Positions 27,919-37,758 of a DNA stretch of 64,000 nucleotides are shown here, piece after piece. A program made the position numbers and the translations under genes. Under the pieces are notes generated by a model that did not search any database, was not told where the DNA came from, and was given only the letters and a program-made list of their open reading frames with translations. The DNA is from Cyclobacterium jeungdonense (GTDB lineage: Bacteria; Bacteroidota; Bacteroidia; Cytophagales; Cyclobacteriaceae), in assembly GCF_010994275.1 (NCBI RefSeq), contig NZ_WMCD01000007.1, positions 1 through 64,000 of the forward strand, given 5' to 3'. The first letter of the stretch is position 1, and each line of letters begins with the position of its first letter.

Positions 27919-29646
27919 ATGACAGATGCAGCCATCATCAGTAAGGCCCAATCCTGGCTAAATAGCAATCTGGATGCCCAGAGCAAAGCAGAAATACAAT
28001 CATTACTAGACTCTGATGACCCTACCGAGTTGATAGACTCATTTTACCGGGATCTTGAATTCGGCACCGGAGGACTAAGGGGAATAATGGGCATTGGATC
28101 CAATCGGATAAATGTGTATACCATTGGGATGGCTACCCAGGGATTGGCCAATTACCTCAAAAAAAACTTTCCTAATGAAAATATCAGCGTTGCCATTACC
28201 CATGATTCACGCATCAACAATACCCTGTTTGCGGAAACGACCGCCAATGTACTCACCGCAAACGGAATTGGTGTCCGTTATTTCCGGGATATGCGCCCCA
28301 CCCCCATGCTCTCATTTGCCATCCGTTATTATGGCTGTAAAAGCGGAGTGATGGTCACCGCCTCCCATAATCCTAAAGAATACAATGGATACAAAGTCTA
28401 TTGGGATGATGGTGGACAAGTGGTGGCTCCCCATGATAAAAACATCATTACTGAAGTCCTGAAAATCAAATCCATAGACGATGTCAACTGGGATAAAAAT
28501 GACCAGCTTAGGGAGTATATTGAAGAGGATTTTGATTTGGTTTACTTGAATGAGGTAAAGAAACTGAGTCTATCCCCACAAAATAACATTGTTGAAAAGG
28601 ACATGACCATCGTCTTTTCACCGATCCACGGTGCCTCTGGTAAGATGGTCCCGGCAGCGCTGAAAATATTTGGCTTTGAAAATATACATTTAGTCAAAGA
28701 ACAAATTGAACCGGATGGTACCTTTCCAACTGTAAAATACCCCAACCCGGAAGAAGCAGAAGCACTGGACCTTTCCATCAAACTGGCAAAAGAGGTGAAA
28801 GCCGAATTAGTGCTGGCCTGTGACCCGGATGGAGACCGGTATGCCGCTGTTATTCCCAATGAAAAAGGAGATTTTGAACTATTGAATGGCAACCAGACGG
28901 GTGCCGTCATCATCTATTATCTCCTAAATCTTTATCGGGAACAAGGTCGGCTTACCGGTAAGCAATTTACCGTTAGTACCATTGTCACCACGGATTTACT
29001 GGGCGTGATCAGCAGGGATTTTGGAGTGGATTATTATGATGTGTTAACTGGTTTTAAAAATATCGCTGCCATTATTCTGGCCAATGAGGGGAAAAAAGAA
29101 TTCATTGCCGGAGGCGAGGAGAGTTATGGTTTCCTGATTGGGGATTTTGTCCGGGATAAAGATGGTGTCTCTGCCTGCGCAATGGTCGCAGAGATTGTGG
29201 CCTATTACCGGAAAAAAGGTATGAGTTTAATCGATGTTCTGGCTGAAATTTACATGAAATATGGTTTTTACAAAGAATCTCTGATTTCCATTACCAAAAA
29301 GGGAAAGGATGGCGCTGAGCAAATTCAGGAATTGATGAAAGGTTTTAGAACCAACAAACCTACCTCCATTAATGGCCTTAAAGTAGCTAAAATAATCGAT
29401 GTCCAGGAAAGCAAGATATACGACATGAAAGCGGGAAAGGAACTTCCATTGGAACTCGAAAAATCAAATGTCATACAATTTTTCCTGGAAGACGGAAGCA
29501 AAATTTCCGCACGTCCTTCCGGCACGGAACCGAAAATTAAATATTATATTTCAGTAAATGAAAAATTACCGAATAGGGAAGCCTACCGGGCAACAGAAGC
29601 CTCCCTGGACAAAAAAATAGAATCGCTGAAGCAGTTTTTTGGTTAA
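27919..29646 (+). CDS. Phosphoglucomutase/phosphomannomutase (alpha-D-phosphohexomutase)
   Basis: 575 residues. Catalytic phosphoserine loop GVMVTASHNPKEYNGYK, metal-binding DPDGDRYA, sugar-binding GGEESYGF and phosphate-binding RPSGTEPKIKYYIS are all intact. Interconverts hexose 1- and 6-phosphates for glycogen, cell-wall and exopolysaccharide precursors; 575 residues is the long PgcA-like form. Convergent with the universal stress gene through a shared terminator. Confidence 0.93.
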   Translation: MTDAAIISKAQSWLNSNLDAQSKAEIQSLLDSDDPTELIDSFYRDLEFGTGGLRGIMGIGSNRINVYTIGMATQGLANYLKKNFPNENISVAITHDSRINNTLFAETTANVLTANGIGVRYFRDMRPTPMLSFAIRYYGCKSGVMVTASHNPKEYNGYKVYWDDGGQVVAPHDKNIITEVLKIKSIDDVNWDKNDQLREYIEEDFDLVYLNEVKKLSLSPQNNIVEKDMTIVFSPIHGASGKMVPAALKIFGFENIHLVKEQIEPDGTFPTVKYPNPEEAEALDLSIKLAKEVKAELVLACDPDGDRYAAVIPNEKGDFELLNGNQTGAVIIYYLLNLYREQGRLTGKQFTVSTIVTTDLLGVISRDFGVDYYDVLTGFKNIAAIILANEGKKEFIAGGEESYGFLIGDFVRDKDGVSACAMVAEIVAYYRKKGMSLIDVLAEIYMKYGFYKESLISITKKGKDGAEQIQELMKGFRTNKPTSINGLKVAKIIDVQESKIYDMKAGKELPLELEKSNVIQFFLEDGSKISARPSGTEPKIKYYISVNEKLPNREAYRATEASLDKKIESLKQFFG

Positions 29647-29670
29647 TCGAGTCGATTCAGTGCCTTTTTG

Positions 29671-29702
29671 AAAAGAGCCCCAAAAAATTACAGGGCTCTT
29701 TT
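29671..29702. terminator. Bidirectional terminator between phosphoglucomutase and USP genes
   Basis: AAAAGAGCCC (29671-29680) pairs with GGGCTCTTTT (29693-29702) across a 12-nt A-rich loop; symmetrical A/T flanks serve both convergent genes. Confidence 0.8.
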
Positions 29703-29704
29703 CA

Positions 29705-30544
29705 TTATTCCAATGCTGTTACGTTTAAGCTGAGTACAGGTTTATCCAAATAGGTAACCAAATTTTCAGTTACCGAGGGTGAAAACAATTGTTGCAAGTC
29801 GGTTTTCCCATGCGTAATCACAGCCACTGCATCCACATCCGATGCCTGTGCAAACTGTATGATTCCTCGCTCTACATTGTAAGCACTGTAGATATGAATG
29901 TCATGCGAATAGTACGCGAATTTTTTCAAAAAATCTTCCCCTAACTGCTTGATTTGAGCATCTTCCATGAAATTGGCGGGTGTATTTACATATAGTACCT
30001 CGGGAGTTGCTCCCATAAAACGAATGGTATCTCCTAGGGTTTGGAAGGCTTTACCTGAGGCTTCCTTAAAATCCGTTGCTAATACTACCTTTTTGAACCT
30101 AAAGGGATCCTTAGCAGGTTTTATCACAAAAACAGGGATGCCAGCTTTTCTCAACAAGGAGTAGGTGTTTGAACCTAGTACATGCGCTTTAAAACCATAC
30201 TTTCCATGAGAACCCATCACCACCAGGTCTATTTTTTCAGATGATAGAAATGAGATAAGCCGTTCCTTTCCATCACTAAAATGGATCAATTTACTAATCC
30301 GTACCCCAGCTTCTTCTACTTTGGCCATTCTGACCTTCAACTCCTGCTTTGCCTTATGGATTACTTCCAATGTATCTGGGTAGAGCGCTTCCTGCTCTTT
30401 GGTCAATTTTATCCAGTTTACGGGTGTCAAAATTACGTTCAGGAGTAAAATTTCCGCTTCGTGCTTTTTGGCCAGCTGAGTAGCAAATTCTAGGGCAGCA
30501 TCCGCATAAGCCGAGAAATCCGTGGGAACCAATAGCTTTTTCAT
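29705..30544 (-). CDS. Tandem universal stress protein (two UspA domains)
   Basis: 279 residues made of two UspA-like halves. The first starts MKKLLVPTDFSAYADAALEF and ends with VVMGSHGKYGFKAHVLGSNT, carrying the ATP-binding G-2x-G-9x-G(S/T) type motif. The second starts around residue 150 (KVVLATDFKEAS) and its ATP loop is weaker (VITHGKTDLQQLF). Typical Bacteroidota tandem USP, cytoplasmic, stress-related. Single gene. Confidence 0.9.
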   Translation of the reverse strand: MKKLLVPTDFSAYADAALEFATQLAKKHEAEILLLNVILTPVNWIKLTKEQEALYPDTLEVIHKAKQELKVRMAKVEEAGVRISKLIHFSDGKERLISFLSSEKIDLVVMGSHGKYGFKAHVLGSNTYSLLRKAGIPVFVIKPAKDPFRFKKVVLATDFKEASGKAFQTLGDTIRFMGATPEVLYVNTPANFMEDAQIKQLGEDFLKKFAYYSHDIHIYSAYNVERGIIQFAQASDVDAVAVITHGKTDLQQLFSPSVTENLVTYLDKPVLSLNVTALE

Positions 30545-30692
30545 GTCAGTTTATTTGAAAGGTTTGCATAGATTGATGACTTAAAAGTAGCAAATGAAAC
30601 TTGAAATTTTCCTTACCTGGATCAATAAAGATTATGACAAACGTCATAAAAGGTGATTTCAAAAACAAATACCAGACACTAACCTGTTTTTT

Positions 30693-30869
30693 TTACTTCT
30701 TTTCCTGCTGCTTTCTAGCGTACACTCCGAACAAATATGCTGCGATGACGGTGGCACCACTAATTGCAGGGATGTATGGGTGATGAACAACACCGAAAAA
30801 ATGAAGCATATACGCTAAAGCTGCCAAAAGACCTATAGAAGCAACGAAAATTTGAAGAGACTTATTCAT
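30693..30869 (-). CDS. 58-residue two-helix membrane protein in the menE operon
   Basis: Starts at ATG 30869 and ends at TAA 30693: 58 residues beginning MNKSLQIFVASIGLL and ending RKQQEKK. Two membrane helices (about 6-24 and 34-50) joined by a turn with HHPYIPA, and a basic cytoplasmic tail that fits the positive-inside rule. It begins 2 nt after the DUF2141 gene stop, so it is almost certainly translated as part of that operon. No family recognised. Confidence 0.65.
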   Translation of the reverse strand: MNKSLQIFVASIGLLAALAYMLHFFGVVHHPYIPAISGATVIAAYLFGVYARKQQEKK

Positions 30870-30871
30870 AT

Positions 30872-31300
30872 TTATTTAAGTGAAAATTCAACCAAGGTAC
30901 CTGTCGCGGGAAGGTAAATAGAAGCGTCTTTGAATGACGGTGCAGAAAACGCTTCGCGGGCATCATTGGAAAAACCATAGGCATCTTTGGGAATACCAAA
31001 AAGTGATTTTCGCATCCTGCCGTCTTCATCGGCATCATGAAACGCAGATAAGGCATAAAACCCTTCCTTTAGCCCTGCAATTCGAAAAACGGCCTTTCCA
31101 GATTTTATACGCTCTGACTTTGATCGAATTGCTTTTGCAGGCCGGTCCGGAAATCCTGACGGCGAGTTGAAAACCAATAATTGAACCAACCCTTCTGTTT
31201 CATTAGGGATATGGACCGTAATTTTAAGCACCGTATTGTTTCCGTCAGTTTTCATTAAAATCCCGATCACAAAAACCAAACAAATCATCCCCTTTCCCAT
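30872..31300 (-). CDS. DUF2141 domain secreted protein
   Basis: 142 residues with an N-terminal hydrophobic leader. The core LKITVHIPNETEGLVQLLVFNSP followed by GFYALSAFHDADEDGRM and FGIPKDAYGFSNDARE is the DUF2141 signature, a small beta-sandwich of unknown function common in Bacteroidota. Its start overlaps the end of menE by 16 nt, so it is co-translated with it; the reason for pairing with menE is not clear. Confidence 0.85.
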   Translation of the reverse strand: MGKGMICLVFVIGILMKTDGNNTVLKITVHIPNETEGLVQLLVFNSPSGFPDRPAKAIRSKSERIKSGKAVFRIAGLKEGFYALSAFHDADEDGRMRKSLFGIPKDAYGFSNDAREAFSAPSFKDASIYLPATGTLVEFSLK

Positions 31301-32361
31301 GATGCTAAGGTACGTAATTGATCTATTTTTCCCGTAGAAGTGAAAGAAAAGCGCGGTATAAATAAGATGGATTTAGGGTCATGATAGCGTGGTAGCAGCC
31401 GCTTTGCCTCTTTCAACACGTGGTTTCCGCGTTCTATATCCTCATCATTTTCGATGACCAAGGTAAGTGCTTGTCCTAGTTTGGGGTCGGCTATTCCTGT
31501 AAGAAAAGAATTCCTACCAGGAAAAACCTCCTGTAGCAGGGGACTTAATTTCTCCAAAATCGATTCCGGATGCATTTTTATACCTCCGGAGTTGATCGCG
31601 AAATCAGCCCTCCCTTTCCAAACAAAGGATCGGTTGGATATCATTTCAACCACGTCATTGGTAAGTAGCCAGCCCTCCCCACTCATCGGGGATTGAATAC
31701 AAAGCTTATTTTCTTTATCCACCTTTAACTTTACCAGAGGAAGGGCCTGGTATACCAGTGGTCCATCGGATTTAATATCCGCCAGCGCAATATGCGAAAC
31801 AGTTTCGGTCATTCCGTAGGTTTGGTAGACCTTTCCCTTTACTCGCTTCAGTTTTTCCCTAAGTTCCGGACTTACCGGAGCTCCTCCGATTATCAAAACT
31901 TTGATCTGGTTTAAGGCATTTCGGCTATTCTCATCATCGTAGCAGGCCTCTGCCTGTACGGGAACCATGGCAGCAAAATCAAAATGGTAGTCCAGTAAGT
32001 TTTCAAGTGGATTTTGTTTTGGAAGATTGACCACTAAATCGCCTTGCCACTCCAACGCCCGAACCAACATCATTTTTCCTGCAATTTTCTCTGTATCCAG
32101 GCAGCAAAGCATGCGGCTCCTCTTTTTTATGCCAAAAAAACGCCCGGTAGCATGAACACTAGCATGCATTTGTTTGCGCGTTACTTGTACGGTTTTGGGA
32201 ATGCCTGTAGATCCCGAAGTCTGCAAATCAAAGAAAGGCGTTCCATTCAGCCATTGCCTGCAAAATTCAAAAGCAGCATCAAACTCAGGTGCCAACCTGC
32301 TCTTCTTACCTGCCTTGATCTCCTCGGGAGTATAGCTTCTGTTTCCAAAAATTATCATCAC
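31285..32361 (-). CDS. menE: AMP-binding acyl-CoA ligase, o-succinylbenzoate-CoA ligase-like
   Basis: 358 residues, the short form typical of Bacteroidota MenE. The phosphate-binding loop is QTSGSTGIPKTVQVTRKQ, the adenylate motif YQTYGMTETVSHIAL, and the hinge region WKGRADFAINSGGIKMHPESIL precedes a small C-terminal domain with the catalytic Lys near GKIDQLRTL. Activates o-succinylbenzoate with CoA in menaquinone synthesis. Divergent from menB, which supports the assignment over a generic ligase. Confidence 0.85.
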   Translation of the reverse strand: MMIIFGNRSYTPEEIKAGKKSRLAPEFDAAFEFCRQWLNGTPFFDLQTSGSTGIPKTVQVTRKQMHASVHATGRFFGIKKRSRMLCCLDTEKIAGKMMLVRALEWQGDLVVNLPKQNPLENLLDYHFDFAAMVPVQAEACYDDENSRNALNQIKVLIIGGAPVSPELREKLKRVKGKVYQTYGMTETVSHIALADIKSDGPLVYQALPLVKLKVDKENKLCIQSPMSGEGWLLTNDVVEMISNRSFVWKGRADFAINSGGIKMHPESILEKLSPLLQEVFPGRNSFLTGIADPKLGQALTLVIENDEDIERGNHVLKEAKRLLPRYHDPKSILFIPRFSFTSTGKIDQLRTLASWERG

Positions 32362-32473
32362 TCTTTTTTTGTAAAATAACTAAAAAAATCCACCTATGGT
32401 CGAGAATCTACCTGGGATTCTTTCTGAAATGTAACATTTGGCTGTTATCTTGCAGACAAAAAACATCTGTAAA

Positions 32474-33310
32474 ATGATTCATTGGACCACTGTAAAGGAA
32501 TACAAGGACATCACGTATAAGAAATGTGAAGGAGTAGCCAGAATTGCATTTAACCGGCCAGAAGTGCGAAATGCCTTTCGCCCGCAGACAACAAGTGATC
32601 TTTACGATGCTTTTCACGATGCCCGGGAAGATACCAGCATCGGAGTGGTTTTATTGTCCGCAGAAGGTCCTTCTCCCAAAGATGGGGTTTATTCCTTCTG
32701 TAGTGGCGGGGATCAAAAGGCCCGTGGAAAGCAGGGCTATGTTGGCGAGGATGGCATGCATCGACTGAATATTCTGGAAGTGCAGCGATTAATCCGGTTT
32801 ATGCCAAAAGTCGTTATCGCGGTGGTGCCGGGCTGGGCGGTGGGAGGAGGTCACAGCCTGCATGTTATATGTGACCTTACACTGGCGAGTAAAGAACATG
32901 CCCTTTTTAAGCAAACAGACGCAGACGTGACTAGTTTTGACGGAGGCTATGGCTCAGCCTACCTGGCTAAAATGGTGGGGCAAAAAAGAGCTAGGGAGAT
33001 CTTCTTTTTGGGCAGAAGCTACACAGCTCAGGAAGCCTATGAGATGGGAATGGTGAATGCGGTCATTCCCCATGAGGCATTGGAAGATACGGCCTATGAT
33101 TGGGCTCAGGAAATTCTGGCAAAATCTCCTACCTCTATCAAAATGTTGAAATTTGCTTTCAACCTTACTGACGACGGGATGGTGGGCCAACAGGTTTTTG
33201 CAGGTGAGGCTACCCGTCTGGCCTATATGACAGAGGAAGCCAAAGAGGGACGTGACGCATTCCTTGAAAAGAGGAAACCTAATTTCAAACATATCAAATG
33301 GATCCCTTAA
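32474..33310 (+). CDS. menB: 1,4-dihydroxy-2-naphthoyl-CoA synthase
   Basis: 278 residues from ATG 32474 (an upstream TTG at 32438 adds 12 unlikely residues). Crotonase fold with the MenB blocks SGGDQKARGKQGYVG, VVPGWAVGGGHSLHVICDLTLAS (oxyanion hole) and KQTDADVTSFDGGYGSAYLAKMVGQKRAREIFF. Closes the second ring of the menaquinone head group. Divergent from menE, about 110 nt apart. Consistent with menaquinone as the respiratory quinone used by the SQR that follows. Confidence 0.95.
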   Translation: MIHWTTVKEYKDITYKKCEGVARIAFNRPEVRNAFRPQTTSDLYDAFHDAREDTSIGVVLLSAEGPSPKDGVYSFCSGGDQKARGKQGYVGEDGMHRLNILEVQRLIRFMPKVVIAVVPGWAVGGGHSLHVICDLTLASKEHALFKQTDADVTSFDGGYGSAYLAKMVGQKRAREIFFLGRSYTAQEAYEMGMVNAVIPHEALEDTAYDWAQEILAKSPTSIKMLKFAFNLTDDGMVGQQVFAGEATRLAYMTEEAKEGRDAFLEKRKPNFKHIKWIP

Positions 33311-33466
33311 TACCCATTATAATAGGATCTAGTTACTTTAAAATTAGCTCAACGGCGAATTTTTCCCGTCAGAATCCCTTAAACTACTTTTTCCCTTTGT
33401 GATCTTTATTACATAATTATTCGGTATTTCTTCCTTTTTTTAGGCAACAATCAACCAAAAAAACCA

Positions 33467-34729
33467 ATGAAGAAATATAAAATTTTAATTGTAGGTGGAG
33501 GCACAGCAGGAATCATGGTGGCCGCCAGGCTAAAAAGGGCGGATAAGCACCTGCAGATGGCAATTATAGAACCTTCGGATAAGCACTATTACCAACCCGC
33601 CTGGACTTTGGTAGGTGCTGGCACTTTCGATATGCAGAAAACCATTCGGCAGGAAGCGGATTACATTCCTGAAGGAGTGGATTGGATAAAGGATTCCGCT
33701 ACATCGATTGATCCCGAAAACAAAACAGTTGGCACAAAATCCTCCGGACAGTTTACCTACGATTACCTGGTGGTAGCTCCGGGACTGGTCATGAACCTGG
33801 ATGGGATCGAGGGATTAAGAGAGAGTCTGGGAAAAGGCGGAGTTTGTTCCAATTACGTAGATCCTGAGTACACCTGGGAGGTTTTGCAAAATTTCAAAGG
33901 AGGCAATGCCGTATTCACCCAGCCGGCCACTCCCATAAAATGTGGTGGAGCACCTCAAAAAATCATGTATCTGACCGAGGATTACCTGAGGAAGCATGGG
34001 CTGCGTAAAAAGTCCAATGTTATCTTTGCCACCCCTGGAACGGTAATTTTTGGGGTAAAGGATTTTGCAGACACGCTGAACAAAATCATTCAGGAGCGAG
34101 ATATCTTTTTCAAACCGTTTTATACGCCGGTAAAAATTGATTCTAAAAACAAAAAGGTTCACTTCAAATATTCCCAGTCCGGTATCAATAGTTGTATTGG
34201 GACAGAAGATAGCAGCATCAACGAGGAAATTGTGGGGGAAACAGAAATAGTTATGCCCTACGAAATGTTGCACCTGGCTCCTCCCCAGGAAGCGCCCAAG
34301 TTTATCCAGGAATCCCTAATAGCCCATCAGGAAGGTCCCTCAAAGGGTTGGGTAAAGGTAGATATCAACACCTTGCAACACCTGGACTATCCGGATATTT
34401 TCGCTTTGGGTGATGTTGCTGCACTGCCTACGGCAAAAACCGGAGCAGCGATCCGGAAGCAAGCGCCCGTCGTCGCGAATAACCTGATTCAATTGATCAA
34501 ACACAATAAGTTGGGTGAGAAACTGTACGAAGGATATTCCAGTTGTCCGCTGGTTACGGGCTATGGAAAAATGGTTTTGGCCGAATTTAAATACAACAAT
34601 GTCCGGGATAGCGATCCACTTTTAAGTAAGCTATTTGATACTTCTAAAGAACTGTACCCGATGTGGCTCCTAAAGAAATACGGCCTTCCTTACCTCTATT
34701 GGAATCAGATGCTAAGAGGGAAAATGTAG
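33467..34729 (+). CDS. sqr: Sulfide:quinone oxidoreductase, type II
   Basis: 420 residues. FAD-binding start ILIVGGGTAGIMVAARL. Redox-active Cys159 in PATPIKCGGAPQKIMYL and Cys360 in GYSSCPLVTGYGKMVLAEF match the two catalytic Cys of mitochondrial-type (type II) SQR; the third Cys of type I is absent. A C-terminal amphipathic segment (LLKKYGLPYLYWNQML) would anchor it to the membrane. Oxidises sulfide and passes electrons to the quinone pool. No persulfide dioxygenase or rhodanese is next to it. Confidence 0.92.
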   Translation: MKKYKILIVGGGTAGIMVAARLKRADKHLQMAIIEPSDKHYYQPAWTLVGAGTFDMQKTIRQEADYIPEGVDWIKDSATSIDPENKTVGTKSSGQFTYDYLVVAPGLVMNLDGIEGLRESLGKGGVCSNYVDPEYTWEVLQNFKGGNAVFTQPATPIKCGGAPQKIMYLTEDYLRKHGLRKKSNVIFATPGTVIFGVKDFADTLNKIIQERDIFFKPFYTPVKIDSKNKKVHFKYSQSGINSCIGTEDSSINEEIVGETEIVMPYEMLHLAPPQEAPKFIQESLIAHQEGPSKGWVKVDINTLQHLDYPDIFALGDVAALPTAKTGAAIRKQAPVVANNLIQLIKHNKLGEKLYEGYSSCPLVTGYGKMVLAEFKYNNVRDSDPLLSKLFDTSKELYPMWLLKKYGLPYLYWNQMLRGKM

Positions 34730-34750
34730 CCGACCCGGTTCTAAAAGCAA

Positions 34751-34776
34751 TAAAACCTGATTGTAGTCAGGTTTTA
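34751..34776 (+). terminator. Terminator downstream of sqr
   Basis: Perfect stem TAAAACCTGA (34751-34760) with TCAGGTTTTA (34767-34776), 6-nt loop, then TTATT. It separates sqr from pckA. Confidence 0.75.
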
Positions 34777-34852
34777 TTATTTATGCCAAATTTGAAAATC
34801 CATGGATGAATTTGTATTTTCAAATTTAAAAAAATAAAAACCAAAACAATTT

Positions 34853-36430
34853 ATGGATTTTAATTTACAGGCCTACGGTATAGAATTAACCAAGACTTTT
34901 AGAAATAGCGAGCGGGCCATTCTGTACGAATCGGCATTGCGCCTGGAAAAAGGGTCCGCCATCTCTAATAAGGGTGCATTGATGGTTTATTCCGGTAAAA
35001 AAACGGGGCGAAGTCCAAAAGACAAACGCATCGTAAGGCATCCTGCCTCCGAAAAAAACATTGATTGGGGTCCTGTGAATTTTGAAATGGATGAACATAC
35101 TTTTTTAGTAAATAGAGAACGGGCCATCGATTATTTCAATACCCGCGATCATCTATACATAGTAGATGCATTTGCCGGATGGGATCCGGAATACCGCTTA
35201 AAAATCCGGATTATCTGCACGAGGGCTTACCATGCCTTGTTTATGCAAAATATGCTTATTATGCCCACTGCGAAGGAATTGAAAACCTTTGGGGAACCTG
35301 ACTATACTATCTTTAATGCAGGTAGCTTTCCTGCCAACCATTTTACCACCAACATGACTTCCAAAACCAGCATTGGGCTTAGCCTGGAAAGAAAAGAAGT
35401 CGTTATTCTCGGGACAGAATATGCCGGAGAAATGAAAAAAGGCATTTTCTCTATTATGAACTACCTGATGCCCATGCGGGACGTCTTGCCCATGCATTGC
35501 TCCGCCAATGTTGGCAAACACGGGGATCTATCATTGCTGTTTGGATTATCCGGCACTGGCAAAACCACGCTAAGTGCAGATCCAAAAAGAAAACTTATAG
35601 GAGATGATGAACACTGCTGGCATAAGGAAGGGGTTTTTAATATCGAGGGTGGCTGCTATGCGAAGGCCATTGATCTGAGCCCAGAAAACGAACCGGATAT
35701 TTTTGCTGCCATTCGCTACGGTACGGTTTTGGAAAACGTGGTTTTTGACCCCGTTACCCGCGAAGTAGATTACAGCGACACTTCCATTACCCAAAACACC
35801 CGGGCTTCTTACCCCATCGAATTTATTTCCAATTCCCAGATCCCTTGTGTGGCTGGGCATCCTAAAAACATCATTTTTCTTACTTGCGATGCCTTTGGGG
35901 TGTTACCGCCAGTGAGCAAACTCAGCCCCGAACAGGCCAGTTATCACTTTATTTCAGGTTATACAGCTAAAGTGGCTGGTACGGAGATGGGAGTCAAAGA
36001 ACCACAGGCAACCTTTAGCGCCTGTTTTGGGGCGGCATTTATGATGTGGCACCCCAACACCTACGCCCAACTCCTGGCTCATAAAATGAAAACGCATCAG
36101 GTGAATGCCTGGCTGGTCAATACCGGCTGGAGCGGTGGCGATTACGGACTGGGGGCAAGAATCAAACTCAAGTACACCCGGGCCATTCTGGATGCCATTC
36201 ACCATGGCGATTTTAATGACGTAGCCGTTCATAAAGAAAAAGAGTTTGGGCTGACCATACCGATGACTTGTCCAGGGGTCCCTGCTGAAATTTTGGTACC
36301 GGAAAATACCTGGGAGGATCAGGATAAATTTCGTAAAGTGAAAAACAAAGTAGTCAATCTCTTTAAAGAAAATTTCAAACAATTTGAACAACAGGTTGAT
36401 AGAAATATCACTCATGCAGGCCCCCATTAA
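34853..36430 (+). CDS. pckA: Phosphoenolpyruvate carboxykinase (ATP)
   Basis: 525 residues. Kinase P-loop [14 protein letters not shown], metal-binding [19 protein letters not shown] and ENVVFDP for PEP/oxaloacetate, [11 protein letters not shown], and the C-terminal [21 protein letters not shown] are characteristic of the ATP-dependent enzyme. Converts oxaloacetate plus ATP to PEP (gluconeogenesis). Monocistronic: terminator upstream, 140-nt gap to the patatin gene. Confidence 0.96.
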   Translation: MDFNLQAYGIELTKTFRNSERAILYESALRLEKGSAISNKGALMVYSGKKTGRSPKDKRIVRHPASEKNIDWGPVNFEMDEHTFLVNRERAIDYFNTRDHLYIVDAFAGWDPEYRLKIRIICTRAYHALFMQNMLIMPTAKELKTFGEPDYTIFNAGSFPANHFTTNMTSKTSIGLSLERKEVVILGTEYAGEMKKGIFSIMNYLMPMRDVLPMHCSANVGKHGDLSLLFGLSGTGKTTLSADPKRKLIGDDEHCWHKEGVFNIEGGCYAKAIDLSPENEPDIFAAIRYGTVLENVVFDPVTREVDYSDTSITQNTRASYPIEFISNSQIPCVAGHPKNIIFLTCDAFGVLPPVSKLSPEQASYHFISGYTAKVAGTEMGVKEPQATFSACFGAAFMMWHPNTYAQLLAHKMKTHQVNAWLVNTGWSGGDYGLGARIKLKYTRAILDAIHHGDFNDVAVHKEKEFGLTIPMTCPGVPAEILVPENTWEDQDKFRKVKNKVVNLFKENFKQFEQQVDRNITHAGPH

Positions 36431-36570
36431 TTGAGCGCATCGAATAGAACGTATTTCGGAATATACGAAAAACAACCCCTTCAAAGAATTGGGAAATTAG
36501 CTGATCGGGAAGATCCGGTCATTTTAAAATATAAAGTTGCAATTTAGCAGATAATTACCCAAATTCTACT

Positions 36571-37758
36571 ATGAAAAAATTAGCGCTGGTTTTAAGCGGA
36601 GGAGGGTTCAATGGGGCTTTTCAAATAGGGGCCTTACATTACCTGAAAGAACATTGGCCTATACTAGGGGTGGATAAAGAGTCAATGGATTTCGACTGTG
36701 TGGCGGGGGTTTCTGTAGGCTCTCTGAATGGTTCGCTGATAGCAAGCCATCAGTTTGAAGAATTATGCGCTATTTGGGAAAAAGTTCGTAAGTACGGGGT
36801 TGAGGAAATTTACACTTCCGATTTTATCGATACAAGGTCTGATTCCGAAAACGTGGAATTCAAAGTAGACCCTGCTTTCCTTTTCGATACCTTTCTTCCT
36901 GAATTCAGACCCGATTTATCGATCTGGCAAATTCTGCCGCTGCTATTTTCCAAAAGGAAACAACGGGATTTTTTGCAAAAAACGCTAAGACAGGCTTCGG
37001 ATGAATTTTCTGTTAATTTCAACCAGTTCAAGGCCCTGGCTGATAATGGTCCACTTGAGAAAAAGTTAAAAAGCTTATTGAAACGGGAACTGGTCAAAAG
37101 CAGCACGTTTCGATGCGGATTTGTATCGCTAAACGACGGAAAATATTATTCTGTAAAAGCAGAAGAATTTGCCTCAGACGAGGATTTCCAGCAAGGAGTG
37201 CTGGCTTCTTCGGCTATCCCCATCATCTGGGCTCCTGTACCGGAAGTACAGACTACCCATGGCCCCTTAAAACAATTAGTAGACGGAGGTATTAAAAATG
37301 TTTCGCCATTGGGAGATGTGCTGGAAGATATCCACAATGACCCCGATCATGACTACACCCTGCTCATCATAAACTGCAACACTCATGACCCCATACCTGA
37401 GAATTATGAAAACCGCAACATTGCACAGATAGCCCTGCGTGCATTGACAGACATCAGCCTAAGCGAAATTTTCAACAATGATATTCGAGAGTACTTGAGA
37501 ATCAACGATATCCTTCAACAAGTGGGTAATTCCAGGGAGCTTTTCAATTATGATTACAAAAAACAGCAGCGAACCCAACAACCGCTGCGCGCATTTAAAA
37601 CCATTATCATTCAGCCGGACGCGGGCATTCTTGGAGACAGCCTGGTTTCAACCAAATCACTATTTGATAAAAGGCACGCCCACGGCATAGACAAGGCAAA
37701 AAAAGCACTCTCTCTAATAAAAAATCGGGGAGCAAATTATAACACCATCCTTACATGA
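36571..37758 (+). CDS. Patatin-like phospholipase
   Basis: 395 residues. The oxyanion loop LVLSGGGFNGAFQIGALHYL at the N-terminus, nucleophile elbow AGVSVGSLNG (GxSxG) near residue 50 and catalytic DGGIKNVSPL near residue 235 form the Ser-Asp dyad of patatins. No signal peptide. Hydrolyses acyl chains from phospholipids or related esters. Overlaps the start of the following esterase by 4 nt, so the two form an operon. Confidence 0.9.
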   Translation: MKKLALVLSGGGFNGAFQIGALHYLKEHWPILGVDKESMDFDCVAGVSVGSLNGSLIASHQFEELCAIWEKVRKYGVEEIYTSDFIDTRSDSENVEFKVDPAFLFDTFLPEFRPDLSIWQILPLLFSKRKQRDFLQKTLRQASDEFSVNFNQFKALADNGPLEKKLKSLLKRELVKSSTFRCGFVSLNDGKYYSVKAEEFASDEDFQQGVLASSAIPIIWAPVPEVQTTHGPLKQLVDGGIKNVSPLGDVLEDIHNDPDHDYTLLIINCNTHDPIPENYENRNIAQIALRALTDISLSEIFNNDIREYLRINDILQQVGNSRELFNYDYKKQQRTQQPLRAFKTIIIQPDAGILGDSLVSTKSLFDKRHAHGIDKAKKALSLIKNRGANYNTILT

